64,000 nucleotides of DNA from Paraburkholderia sp. FT54 (GTDB lineage: Bacteria; Pseudomonadota; Gammaproteobacteria; Burkholderiales; Burkholderiaceae): the NCBI RefSeq assembly GCF_031585635.1, contig NZ_CP134195.1, positions 3,410,001 to 3,474,000 of the forward strand, given 5' to 3'. Under the pieces are notes generated by a model. The model was not told the origin of the DNA. It worked only from the letters and a program-made list of their open reading frames with translations, and ran no database searches. Each line of letters opens with the position of its first letter. Position 1 is the stretch's first letter. Below are positions 46,701-56,114 of the stretch, piece after piece. A program made the translations under genes and the position numbers.

Positions 46701-47137
46701 GGAACCCCCTGTGGTCAGGTAAAACCTCGCCTAACGTCGGTACAGTCGGTCTGCGAAGACCCGCTGGATGCGCCTCTCACGCGGGCGCGCCGATGAGAAA
46801 TTATAGCCGCCGGGATCGTCGTCCGGGAGCATGCGGAGCGTCTCGTACATTACATGATCATGTAATGTCACAGCCGCTCATGAAATTATAGGCTCATTGT
46901 TCCGATCCCCGGACGCAGGCTGCTATTCGTTATTGTATGACGTATCTCCGTCGCCCTCGCATTCGATTCGCGTGCGCAGCAGTACGCGCGCACCTCTCTC
47001 ACCATTACTACGTGGAATGACCGGCAACATCCCTCGCTCAATTTGCGCACCATGCACCATTGCGCTGAAAGATCCGACCTTTGGCGGTGAACTGCAAAGT
47101 ATCACTATCCAATGCGCCGATGAACTCCGAGGTTGAT
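46701..47137. other. Divergent promoter region
   Basis: Between the FixJ-type gene and the six-PAS kinase gene. Contains the perfect palindrome at 46847-46868. No gene found. Confidence 0.45.
46847..46868. promoter_or_regulatory. 22-base palindrome, site 2 (perfect)
   Basis: Perfect inverted repeat with 11-base arms ACATTACATGA and its complement. It stands between the divergent FixJ-type and kinase genes, suggesting autoregulation of the two-component system. Confidence 0.75.
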
Positions 47138-50100
47138 ATGCTTACCTTGTTGATACCACGCTCGCCCCGGGATATTGCCCTTAGCGTCGTCATATCCGGT
47201 GCGTCAGGTGTGGCAGGGTTACTAGAACCGATTTCGGGCTGCCTCAGCCTCTTCTTTGTTGTCCTGTTCGCGCATTTTTTCGGCCGCAGCTTTGGGCGTC
47301 TGGCAGCGGGATTTGCCTCGCTTGGAATAGCCGGAGTAGCGTTAGCTGCCAGTCACTCCCCTCTCGACTCCGGCTCTATCGCCCGTTCCGCCGTCGCAAT
47401 CTCGGCGGCATGGCTTTGTGCCGAACTGATCTCCCGTCGCCCCCAGCAGCCGGACTCAATAGCCAGATTGAAGGATGAGCCGTTTGACGACCAGCTCCGC
47501 CAGCGGGACCAGACAATTCAAAGCATCAGCAGTCTCTTTCCCGGTCTTGTGTGGTCCGCGCTAGCCAATGGTGACATCGAATACCTGAGTCCCAGCCTAT
47601 GCGAATACACAGGCATTGAAAAAGCACACAACTGCGACTCTTTGCGAGCCGCAATCCACCCTGACGACCTGCGGACAAACGACCGATACTGGGACGCGCT
47701 GCGGGCCGGCAACGACATGGGAGAGCTCGAGCTTCGACTCAGGCGTGTCGACGGCAAGTACCGGTGGTTTCTCTGCCGCGTCAAAGCCATCAGAAACGAC
47801 AGTGGACGGCTACTGCGATGGGTCGGTGTGATCTGGGACATAGACGACCGGAAGACTTCGGAATCCCTCCTTCGGATCGAAGAGGAAACCTATCGGCGCA
47901 TTGTGGATAGCGTGCCGGCATGCGTGTGTGTCGGCGGACCCAACGGCGATCTTCTCTACGTGAACAAAGTTGGTGTTGCCGCGCTGGGAAGACCGATGGA
48001 AGAAATACTCGGTGACCGATGGATGGCATACATCCATCCCGACGACGTGCAGGCCGCACAGCAACAATGGAAAGCGCGCATTGCCGCGCGTGAACCGGTC
48101 GATATTGCCGTGAGGATGCGGCAGCACGACGGCGTGTACCGCTGGAAGCGTCTTCTAGCGGAGCCGTCACGCTGCTCAAACGGGCACGTCATCAACTGGT
48201 ATCTCATCGGAATAGAAATCGACGAGACCATCAAGGCTCAACAGGCAGTAGCAGCAAGCGGGAGAGAAGCCAGAGAGCTCCTCGACCGGTTACCGGGCCG
48301 CTTCGCTACTCGCACAGCAGACGGTTTCGACTTCATCAACAAGCAGATTCTCGAGGAAACAGGAACTACGCTTGAGGGCATACAGAAGCGTGGCTTTCTG
48401 AGTTTCGTCCACCCCGATGACCGCGACAGGATAATGGAAGGTCATCTTCGCTCCAGTCAGGAAAAGAGCGCTCACGACACGACCTACCGATGGGCAGACC
48501 GTGACGGTAATTACCGGTGGCGTCACTCGCGCTCCGTTCCTTACTTTAACGATGACGGAAGTGTCTACAAATGGTATTCCGTGACCATCGATATTGACGA
48601 CCTCTACAGATCCAAAGAGGACATCCGTAAGCGTGAAGTTCAATTGAACTGGCTGGCGGAGACTGTTCCTGGCCTGCTTTGGCGTACTGACGCCCATGGC
48701 CGCCTCGAATACGTGAACAAGCGCGCCGAAAACTACACTGGACTACAGCTCGATGATTTGATGGCGAACGGATGGCATCACCTGGTGCACCCGGATGACG
48801 CTGCGTCAACCATTCAGGCATGGAATGAGGCCATCGAAAACGGGACACCTTACGACTGCGTCCATCGGTTCCGAGGGGCAGACAACACGTATCGCTGGTT
48901 CCAATGCAAAGGCACTCCCATGCGTGATGCCAACGGTGATATTGTGAATTGGTATGGTCTTTCGACGGATATCCACGAGCGGCAGTTAGCCCAGGAGGCG
49001 CTTCGCACGGATGAGCTTAATCTGCGAAGGCTCGTTGACGCATTGCCGGCGATGATCTGGCGGGCCACACCCCAAGGAGACGTCGACAGATGGAATCGGC
49101 AAATGCTCACGTTCGTGGGAAAGAGCGGGGAAGAATTCGACAGGGAAATGCTACTCAACCTCATCCCGGAAGCTGACCGTCTTCGTGTCCGCTCGGAGTG
49201 GAGGCGCGCTGTCCAGGAAGGTACGTCCTATGAGGACACGTACCAGATTACCGGCGCCGATGGAAAACTGCACTGGTATCTCGCTCGCGGCGAACCGTTT
49301 CGCGACGAAAGCGGACAGGTCCTGCACTGGTATGGCGTATGTACTGACATCGACGACCTCAAGCAAACGGAAGCCGTGCTCGAACAGCGGGAGCACCAGC
49401 TGCACGAGCTTATCGAGACCATCCCGGCCATGCTCTGGTGCAATGACCCACAAGGCGGGCTCACTTACATCAATCGAAAAACCTCCGAATTTGTTGGCAT
49501 GGGTATTTCGGAGCTAGCGGGCTCCGGCTATCAGAAGACCTTCCACCCTGACGATCTGGACGACATGGTTCAAGCATGGACACTCTCGATCAAGACTGGC
49601 GAACCGTACAGCCACGTTGCCCGGCTTCGCCGAAAAGACGGTGTTTATCGATGGTATCAGCACACCGCCGAACCAATGAGAGACACCGACGGCAACATTG
49701 TTCAATGGTATGGACTCAGTCTTGATACCGACGAACAGAAGCGTGCGGAGGACCGGCTCAGACAGACTCAGGCTGAACTCGCGCGTGCAACCCAGATTGC
49801 CACGGTCGCGGAACTCTCTGCATCCATCGCACATGAACTCAATCAGCCTCTCACGTCCGTTATTGCCAATGCCCAAGCTTGCAAACGGTGGCTTGCAGCG
49901 TCTCCGCCAAACTTGATGGAAGCCAGGGTTTCCGTGGAAAGCGTCGTGCGAGATGCCCGTTCCGCTGACGAGACGATGCAAAGCATCCGCGCACTGTTCA
50001 AGCGGCAACCATTCCAGAAGCGGGAATGGAATGTGAGGGACATGGTCCAGGAATCGGTACGGCTGCTACGGGAAGACGACGCCAGGCGTACCGTCGATAT

Positions 50101-50473
50101 CGAGTTCGCCTTGCCTGATAACCTGCCTCCGGTGTTCGTCGACCAGATACAGATTCAGCAGGTCGTTCTCAACCTCATCACGAACGGAATAGAGGCCACG
50201 GAGGGTTCGGGACGCGCACCCAGGATTCTTATTGCCGCAAGCTCGCTTGACGACCGGTCCGTGCTGATCGAGGTCACCGATAACGGTTCGGGTATCGTCG
50301 GCGGCGACAGCATATTCGACGCATTCGTCACAACCAAGAGCAAGGGAATGGGCATTGGGCTGGCGGTGTCGCGCTCCATTATCGAAGCTCATGAGGGCCA
50401 GCTTATTGCCTCCAATAACGAGGGCTACGGAGCGACCTTCAGCGTTGTCCTTCCAGTCTTGCCAGTGAACTGA
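47138..50473 (+). CDS. Membrane histidine kinase with six PAS domains
   Basis: 1,111 residues from the ATG at 47138, preceded by GAGG (TTG 47081 and ATG 47120 are alternatives). N-terminal membrane region about 10-95 (IALSVVISGASGVAGLLEPI, LSLFFVVLFAHFF). Six consecutive PAS-PAC units follow, each with an HPDD- or PEAD-like element and a terminal YGVxTDIDD-type sequence, spanning about 125-860. HisKA H-box AHELNQPL with His899, then HATPase N-box LNLITNGIEA and G-boxes DNGSGI and GMGIGL. No receiver attached. Probable partners are the FixJ-type regulator and the stand-alone receiver next to it. Confidence 0.92.
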   Translation: MLTLLIPRSPRDIALSVVISGASGVAGLLEPISGCLSLFFVVLFAHFFGRSFGRLAAGFASLGIAGVALAASHSPLDSGSIARSAVAISAAWLCAELISRRPQQPDSIARLKDEPFDDQLRQRDQTIQSISSLFPGLVWSALANGDIEYLSPSLCEYTGIEKAHNCDSLRAAIHPDDLRTNDRYWDALRAGNDMGELELRLRRVDGKYRWFLCRVKAIRNDSGRLLRWVGVIWDIDDRKTSESLLRIEEETYRRIVDSVPACVCVGGPNGDLLYVNKVGVAALGRPMEEILGDRWMAYIHPDDVQAAQQQWKARIAAREPVDIAVRMRQHDGVYRWKRLLAEPSRCSNGHVINWYLIGIEIDETIKAQQAVAASGREARELLDRLPGRFATRTADGFDFINKQILEETGTTLEGIQKRGFLSFVHPDDRDRIMEGHLRSSQEKSAHDTTYRWADRDGNYRWRHSRSVPYFNDDGSVYKWYSVTIDIDDLYRSKEDIRKREVQLNWLAETVPGLLWRTDAHGRLEYVNKRAENYTGLQLDDLMANGWHHLVHPDDAASTIQAWNEAIENGTPYDCVHRFRGADNTYRWFQCKGTPMRDANGDIVNWYGLSTDIHERQLAQEALRTDELNLRRLVDALPAMIWRATPQGDVDRWNRQMLTFVGKSGEEFDREMLLNLIPEADRLRVRSEWRRAVQEGTSYEDTYQITGADGKLHWYLARGEPFRDESGQVLHWYGVCTDIDDLKQTEAVLEQREHQLHELIETIPAMLWCNDPQGGLTYINRKTSEFVGMGISELAGSGYQKTFHPDDLDDMVQAWTLSIKTGEPYSHVARLRRKDGVYRWYQHTAEPMRDTDGNIVQWYGLSLDTDEQKRAEDRLRQTQAELARATQIATVAELSASIAHELNQPLTSVIANAQACKRWLAASPPNLMEARVSVESVVRDARSADETMQSIRALFKRQPFQKREWNVRDMVQESVRLLREDDARRTVDIEFALPDNLPPVFVDQIQIQQVVLNLITNGIEATEGSGRAPRILIAASSLDDRSVLIEVTDNGSGIVGGDSIFDAFVTTKSKGMGIGLAVSRSIIEAHEGQLIASNNEGYGATFSVVLPVLPVN

Positions 50474-50485
50474 CCACCGTCACCT

Positions 50486-50851
50486 TCAGGCGATACTATC
50501 CAGCAGGTCCAACAACGCGTCCCCGTCGACAGGCTTTCTGAAGAATCCCAGTGCGCCTCTTTGCAGATAGTAGGATTCCGTATGCTCGCCCGGTTTGCCT
50601 GTGATAATGATGACGGGCGTTGCTGCGCCAGAAAGAACCACCCTCTCAAGTACCTGCATGCCGTCGATGGGCCGCATTCCGAGGTCGGTAACAACGCATA
50701 ACAGACCGGCGTAACCGTCGGAAAAAAAATCTGTTGGTGATTCGTAGGCCCGTGTTCCATACCCGCCAGAGGCCAGCAAGTTCGCAAGAGAGGCCAAAAC
50801 CCGCCGATCATCATCAATCACGGCAACGGTTTGAACCGGAGACGCGAGCAT
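50486..50851 (-). CDS. Stand-alone receiver domain protein
   Basis: 121 residues from the ATG at 50851, chosen for its GGAGGAAAGAC ribosome site over ATGs at 50869 and 50881. Receiver fold: VIDDDRRVL acidic pocket, phosphoacceptor Asp in VVTDLGMRPIDGMQV, ITGKPGE and the Lys in FFRKPVDGD. No output domain. It is convergent with the six-PAS kinase gene, ending 12 bases from it; it could be a phosphate sink or intermediate. Confidence 0.88.
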   Translation of the reverse strand: MLASPVQTVAVIDDDRRVLASLANLLASGGYGTRAYESPTDFFSDGYAGLLCVVTDLGMRPIDGMQVLERVVLSGAATPVIIITGKPGEHTESYYLQRGALGFFRKPVDGDALLDLLDSIA

Positions 50852-50896
50852 GTCTTTCCTCCGGGCCATGGAGCCTCGCAAAGTTTGACGTTGGCG

Positions 50897-51373
50897 TCAG
50901 GCATCGAACGTGGTCGTCGACGAGATTTGGAACTGCAGTTTGCTCGCCCGCCTGACTGGCGCAGCAAATGAACCCGGCTGCATTTTTCTCATGATGTGGC
51001 CGCGATGCACCTGCACGGCGTATTCGGTGATGCCAGGAATTGCCGCCGCCCGCTGGTTGAACAAATGGCTCGCGAGTAACGGCAACAACTCCTGCTTACG
51101 AGGCGTCGGCGATTGATAGAGCGCCTGGCGTGCCGAGGTATTCTCCGCCTCCTTGCGACGAACCTGTGGCCTGGCGAGCGCTGCATCGACCGCGCGCATC
51201 AATGCGTCTTCATTGAAAGGTCGCGTAAGGAAGTCGATAGCCCCGTCTTGCATGGCGAGACCGGAGCTGAATGCCTGGACGGTTCTCTCCTTAGCGCGCA
51301 ACAGCGCGCAGAGACCTTCTCGCACCCAACTGTCGTCGTCCACCAGATAGACCAATTCGTTTGCGGATTCCAT
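50897..51373 (-). pseudogene. FixJ-type regulator copy lacking phosphoacceptor
   Basis: 158 residues, clearly a copy of the gene at 46062. An in-frame deletion removes 54 residues (39-92 of the intact protein), including the phosphoacceptor Asp and the beta-4 threonine region; the sequence runs QAFSSG directly to LAMQDGAIDFL. The HTH remains (AAIPGITEYAVQVHRGHIMR) with substitutions in conserved positions. The open frame is intact, so a phosphorylation-independent DNA-binding protein could be made, but degeneration is equally likely. Confidence 0.85.
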
Positions 51374-51683
51374 GGAACCCCTTTGTGGTCAAGGTAAAAA
51401 CCTCGCCCAACGTCGGTATAGTCGGTCTGCGACAGACCCGCCGAATGCGCCTCTCAAGCGGGCATGCTGATGAGAAATTATAGTCATCGGAATCGTGGTC
51501 CGGAAGCGTGCGGAGCCATGTCGCGCACTACATGATTATGTAATGTCGCCACAACGTATGAAATTGTAGGCTTATTGTTTCGCCTCATCGACCGTGGCGG
51601 GTGGAACGCGACCCCGCTCACGCAGTGCCATGAAAATTCAAAACAGATCCACGCGTTCAAACGGCCGTTATTGATACCGGCCA
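51374..51683. other. Upstream region duplicated from 46701-46890
   Basis: Sequence upstream of the damaged FixJ-type gene follows that of the intact copy through palindrome site 3 to about 51570, then diverges. No gene. Confidence 0.5.
51527..51546. promoter_or_regulatory. Palindrome, site 3 (imperfect)
   Basis: ACTACATGAT followed by TATGTAATGT, an imperfect version of site 2, located about 155 bases upstream of the damaged FixJ-type copy, at the same relative position as site 2 to the intact gene. It belongs to the duplicated block. Confidence 0.65.
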
Positions 51684-51884
51684 TCACTGTATGCTCGGCG
51701 AGCCATTGAGCACCATCGAGATCCTCACGAATCTCGGATAAGCGAGTGCGATCGCATCGAGTCCCGCCAGCACGAATCGTACAAAAACCTCCGCAAGCGC
51801 ATTCTTTTCCTGTGCGACAGCGGGCAATAGCGCGGATTGCATCTGCTTAAGCGCGCTCGTCATGGCGATGCAGGGCAGCACCGT
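51684..51884 (-). pseudogene. TetR C-terminal fragment
   Basis: Encodes VLPCIAMTSALKQMQSALLP, then AVAQEKNALAEVFVRFVLAG, matching the C-terminal part of the TetR regulator at 60382 (CIAMMIAPKQMQSALLPAVA). It lies in the same orientation as the intact gene and ends exactly where inverted-repeat arm A begins. Confidence 0.8.
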
Positions 51885-54508
51885 AACATTGACCGGCCCG
51901 GCCCGACAGCCGTGGATCAGTGGCGGACTCTGGAGTGTGTGCCAAACAACAGACGCGCGGGAGGCGGCGCGGCGAGAATGAGGGCGCCTGGTCTTGTGCG
52001 GATCCGGCATGCAGCAGAGCCGGTTGCCGGCCTGCCACATCTCGCTCTGCCCGGGCTGGAAGCCGCCTTTTCGGCTTGCGCAGGGGCACCCCCGGTCGAA
52101 TACGCGTTTCACTTCAAGGACGACGCCTGTGAATATGCTCCGTTCCACTGCTGGGCCTTCCGGCGCAGACGAGGACCACAGACAACTGTCCGCGCGCGAG
52201 TTGCTTGATCTCATGCGCGCGCACGTAAGAGAACTGGCCGTGGTTACCGGTATTGTGATCGCGCTCGCCATTGGCTGGCTGTTCATTGCCACGCCGCTTT
52301 ATTCCGCCGACGTAATGCTGCGCGTCGATCCGCCGGAGCCGAATGCGCTCGGCATCGCGCTTCAGAATCAGGAGGCCGTCGCGCCGGCCACGCCCTCCAC
52401 CGCCGCGGAAATCACGGTGATGCGGAGCCGCTCGGTGCTGCAGCCCGTGATCGACCATTATGGGTTCGACGTCACGGTCACGCCACGCACCGTCCCGCTC
52501 CTGGGTGCGATTGCCGGGCAATTCGCGACACCCGGCGAGCTGTCGCGTCCGTGGCTGGGACTCGACACGTTCGCGTGGGGCGGAGAGCAGCTCAGGATCG
52601 GTTCGATCACGGTGCCGCAGAATCTTGAAGAAGAGACGCTGCAACTCACCGCGCTCGCCGACGGCCGCTACGAACTGCGGGGCCCGTCGGGAGAACACCT
52701 TCTGAGCGGCACGGTGGGCAAGCCCGCATCGGCGGCGGGTATTTCGATGACCGTGGACAGACTGGTTGCGCGCCCCGGAACCCGATTCGAGGTAATCCGC
52801 TGGAATTCGCTCGAAGCTGTCGCCCGCTTCGCGCGTGACGTGAAAATCGCCGACAAGGGCAAGGACAACGACACGGGCATCATCAGCATCTCGTACGTGA
52901 ACGCGAGCCCGGCGCTCGCGGCCGAGGTGGCGAACGCACTCGCGCGGCAGTACATTGCAGCGGCGGTCGCGGCCCGCCAGCGCAACGACACGCAGACGCT
53001 CGAGTTCATCAACGGCGAACTGCCGCGCCTGCGCAACGAGCTCACGCGCACGGAAGAAGCGCTCAATGCATTCCGCAAGTCGTCGCAGTCGCTGCAGCCG
53101 ACTTCCGAAGCCCAGACCTATCTGCAGGGCAGCATCGATCTGCAGCGGCAGATCGCCTCGGTCCAGCTACAACGAACACAACTGTTGCAGCGTTTCCAGC
53201 CCGATAGCGAGTGGGTGCGCAACACGGACATGCAACTGGCCCAGCTGAACGCGGAAAAAGCCACATTCGATACCCGCTTCAGCAACATGTCGACGTCCGA
53301 GCGCAACAACGTGGATCTCGCCCGCGATGCGCGCGTCTCGGAGGCGATCTATCTGGCGATGGTCAACAAGGCCGAGCAGCTGACGGTGCGCCGCGCGAGC
53401 ACGACCGCCGGCGTGAATATCGTCGACAGCGCGCTCACGCCGCACCGGCCGGTGAAGCCGGATCGCCTGCTGGTGATATCGGCTGGCGCGGGCATCGGCC
53501 TGTTCGCGGGCGCGTTCCTTGTGTTCATTCGCCGCCATGTGATGACGGGCGTGACGGATCCACGCTATGTCGAACACGCCATGGGCGTACCGGTGATCGG
53601 CGAAGTGCTCTTCAGCGCGCAACAGGCGCGGCTCGACCGGGAGATCTCGGCGGCGACCAGCCGCGCAGGGATCGTGCCGGGCAGCCGGGCGGCGAAGTTG
53701 CCGTCCGGGCACGGGGGGCCGTCACCGGACACGGCAGCGGGCCTCACGCGGCTTGCCCAGGACATGCCGCGCGTGCTGGCCGCCCGGTTTCCCAAAGACG
53801 TCACCGTCGAAGCGCTACGCGATGTGCGAACCACGCTCAATCTCGGGCTCGCGCATGTGCCGGGCAACGTCGTGATGTGCACGGGGCCCACGCCGGCAGC
53901 CGGCAAGAGCTTCGTGGCGGCGAACCTCGCCGTTCTTCAGGCCGAAATCGGCTCGCGCGTGCTGCTGATCGATGCCGACATGCGGCGCGGCCGTCTTGCG
54001 TACTTCTTCGGCCAGCTCAACCGGGGTGGCCTGTCTGACGTCCTCACCGGCGACACGGAGCCGGCCGATGTGATTCGCAGCGTGGGCGTGCCCGGCCTGT
54101 CGTTCCTGTCCTGCGGCACGTATCCGGATAATCCCGCCGAGTTGCTGATGAAGCGCCGCTTCAAGGAGATGCTGGCGCGCCTGGGCGAGGAGTACGACCT
54201 GGTGATCATCGACACGCCGCCGTTTCTCTCGGTGACGGACGCTTCCATCGTTGCCAGTGAAGCCGGGGCAACGGTTCTCGTGCTCCGCTCCGGTCTGCAG
54301 ACGGAATATGAAATCAGTGAAACGCTCAAGAAGCTGGAGCGGGCCGAGGCACGCCTGTTCGGTGCGATCTTCAACGCCATGCCGGTGCGCTCCAGCAATC
54401 GCGCCTACCACTACGCGATGGGCTACAAAACGCTGGAATTCGCCGAGGAGGCCGGCGAAACGCAAAAGGCCTGACCTCGTCGCAGCCTCGCGCGACTCGT
54501 GCCGTCGG
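51885..54508. repeat. Inverted repeat arm A, 2.6 kb
   Basis: Pairs with 57555-60171 in opposite orientation. Positions sum to 112063 in the 3' half and 112056-112057 in the 5' half, reflecting a six-base indel in the coding region and a one-base indel upstream. Contains a complete tyrosine autokinase gene and its upstream region. Confidence 0.92.
52129..54474 (+). CDS. Exopolysaccharide tyrosine autokinase/chain-length protein, copy A
   Basis: 781 residues from the GTG at 52129, eight bases after AAGGA; an ATG two codons later is possible. Wzz domain with membrane spans at the start (VVTGIVIALAIGWLFIATPL) and near 450-470, a long periplasmic coiled-coil region, then a cytoplasmic BY-kinase: Walker A GPTPAAGKS (Lys593), Walker A' LLIDADMRRG, Walker B LVIIDTPPF. 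The tyrosine tail is short (YHYAMGYKTLEF). Such Wzc/BceF proteins control polymer length and export. Almost identical to copy B. Confidence 0.9.
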   Translation: MNMLRSTAGPSGADEDHRQLSARELLDLMRAHVRELAVVTGIVIALAIGWLFIATPLYSADVMLRVDPPEPNALGIALQNQEAVAPATPSTAAEITVMRSRSVLQPVIDHYGFDVTVTPRTVPLLGAIAGQFATPGELSRPWLGLDTFAWGGEQLRIGSITVPQNLEEETLQLTALADGRYELRGPSGEHLLSGTVGKPASAAGISMTVDRLVARPGTRFEVIRWNSLEAVARFARDVKIADKGKDNDTGIISISYVNASPALAAEVANALARQYIAAAVAARQRNDTQTLEFINGELPRLRNELTRTEEALNAFRKSSQSLQPTSEAQTYLQGSIDLQRQIASVQLQRTQLLQRFQPDSEWVRNTDMQLAQLNAEKATFDTRFSNMSTSERNNVDLARDARVSEAIYLAMVNKAEQLTVRRASTTAGVNIVDSALTPHRPVKPDRLLVISAGAGIGLFAGAFLVFIRRHVMTGVTDPRYVEHAMGVPVIGEVLFSAQQARLDREISAATSRAGIVPGSRAAKLPSGHGGPSPDTAAGLTRLAQDMPRVLAARFPKDVTVEALRDVRTTLNLGLAHVPGNVVMCTGPTPAAGKSFVAANLAVLQAEIGSRVLLIDADMRRGRLAYFFGQLNRGGLSDVLTGDTEPADVIRSVGVPGLSFLSCGTYPDNPAELLMKRRFKEMLARLGEEYDLVIIDTPPFLSVTDASIVASEAGATVLVLRSGLQTEYEISETLKKLERAEARLFGAIFNAMPVRSSNRAYHYAMGYKTLEFAEEAGETQKA

Positions 54509-54686
54509 ATGGATGCGACGCGCATGCACGCTTTCTTCTTATTGCGCAAGACGCGCGTCACCATGGCAACACGGAATGGTGCGCGCCTCGATGCTCGGAC
54601 GCTGACCTAACGCTCTTGCGTCTCTCGTCCACTCGAACGCAAGCGGTCATCACCCACCTCCCCGTTGCTCACCCAAGGGACACCCA

Positions 54687-56114
54687 ATGGTAAATGAACG
54701 ACGCCCCGCGAAGGATCGACGCCGGGCATTACTGGCGCTCGCGGCGCTCGCAGGCACGACCATTCCCGGAATCCGGATTGAGGCCGCGCCAGTACCGACC
54801 GGCGTACCCCAAGGCCGGCGGCTCTCGCAACTGATCGGCTCGAACGGTTGGCCGATGTCCGCGGATGAAGTGCGCATGTGGGAGAACATGGGCATGACGT
54901 GGGGGCGCGACTCCGTTGGACCGGGGTTCGTGACGCCGACCATCGGTAGCGCGCAAATCAACAAGACCTGTCCGAGCTTCGACATTGATTTGCGCCCCAT
55001 CCTCCTGCGCAACAACCAGAGCCGCATCAATTCGCTGCTGATGCTCGGCTATACGCCGCCATGGAACGCCGTCGTCGCGGACGATGACAAGTCGGCCCCA
55101 AAGAATGTCAGTTATTGGGAGCGCTATGTGGAGACAGTGGTCCGCACCTACTCCGCGCCCCCCTTCAATCTGAAGTATTTCCAGATCTGGAACGAGGCAT
55201 CGGGCGAGCTCTCCGGCGGTGCGCCACAGGGCACGTTCTGGCACGGCCCGAACTATGACGACGACCCGCGCAAGGCGAAGCCGTACGATAACGCGATGCG
55301 CGATTACGTCGACCGCATCCATATCCCGGCCGCGCGGATCATACGCAAATACCATGCACACGTGGTCTATGGTGGATGGCCCGATCAGGGCGGACTGGAC
55401 ACTTACTGCAAATGGCTCGAATACAGGAGTGCGGTACATAACTCGCGAATGCTCGACTGGGTCGACTATCTCGACATTCACTACCTTGGGCTCGAGGACG
55501 TGGAAACGCTGTACCAGCGCTATGTCGTCAAAGGCCAGGCGCGGGGGATATGGCAAACGGAGATCGGCGACCGCTATATGGAGGATCCGCACTTTCTTCC
55601 GACTTACCTCTTCGAACTCGCGGTATGGGCACTCGACAGAAACTGGGACGATCCGAACAAGTACGTGACGATGATTTTTCACTGGGACGGCTACGAGTCG
55701 TTTCGGCTCACACGTCGCGGACCACCGCGGCAGTACAACGTATCAGGCAGATCGCTGATCGCGTTGCATAAGACCGTTTCGGGCGCGCTTGCGCCGTTTG
55801 CGCACACGCTCAGGTTCGACCCCGATTCGCACGGCAAGGCGCTGTATTCCGGGCGGAGCATCGTGCTGCAGGTCAGTGCACGTCCAGGCTCGCGCGCGGT
55901 CGACATCAGCGGACTGGATGCGCCGGCATCGGGCCGGTTCGACATTGCATTCATCGACGCGATAAGCGGCGCAAAGAACGCCGGGACAAACGTCGCGGCC
56001 ACCTGGGAGGCGGGCGCGTTGTCGATACGCTTTCAGGTTCCTCGGTCGACCAACGGCCCGGCGGATGAAGCACCACGTCATCTTGCGTACATCGTTGTGA
56101 CGCCGCGCGCCTAA
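54687..56114 (+). CDS. Exported glycoside hydrolase (GH39-like, clan GH-A)
   Basis: 475 residues; ATG with AAGGGA upstream. The N-terminus KDRRRALLALAALAGTTIPG looks like a Tat-type signal. A TIM-barrel with acid/base Glu170 in FQIWNEASG and nucleophile Glu292 in IWQTEIGDRY, the arrangement of PslG-like GH39 enzymes that trim exopolysaccharide. A C-terminal beta domain follows at about 370-475. It follows kinase copy A in the same direction. Its last 164 bases overlap the 3' end of the convergent ligase-like gene. Confidence 0.82.
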   Translation: MVNERRPAKDRRRALLALAALAGTTIPGIRIEAAPVPTGVPQGRRLSQLIGSNGWPMSADEVRMWENMGMTWGRDSVGPGFVTPTIGSAQINKTCPSFDIDLRPILLRNNQSRINSLLMLGYTPPWNAVVADDDKSAPKNVSYWERYVETVVRTYSAPPFNLKYFQIWNEASGELSGGAPQGTFWHGPNYDDDPRKAKPYDNAMRDYVDRIHIPAARIIRKYHAHVVYGGWPDQGGLDTYCKWLEYRSAVHNSRMLDWVDYLDIHYLGLEDVETLYQRYVVKGQARGIWQTEIGDRYMEDPHFLPTYLFELAVWALDRNWDDPNKYVTMIFHWDGYESFRLTRRGPPRQYNVSGRSLIALHKTVSGALAPFAHTLRFDPDSHGKALYSGRSIVLQVSARPGSRAVDISGLDAPASGRFDIAFIDAISGAKNAGTNVAATWEAGALSIRFQVPRSTNGPADEAPRHLAYIVVTPRA

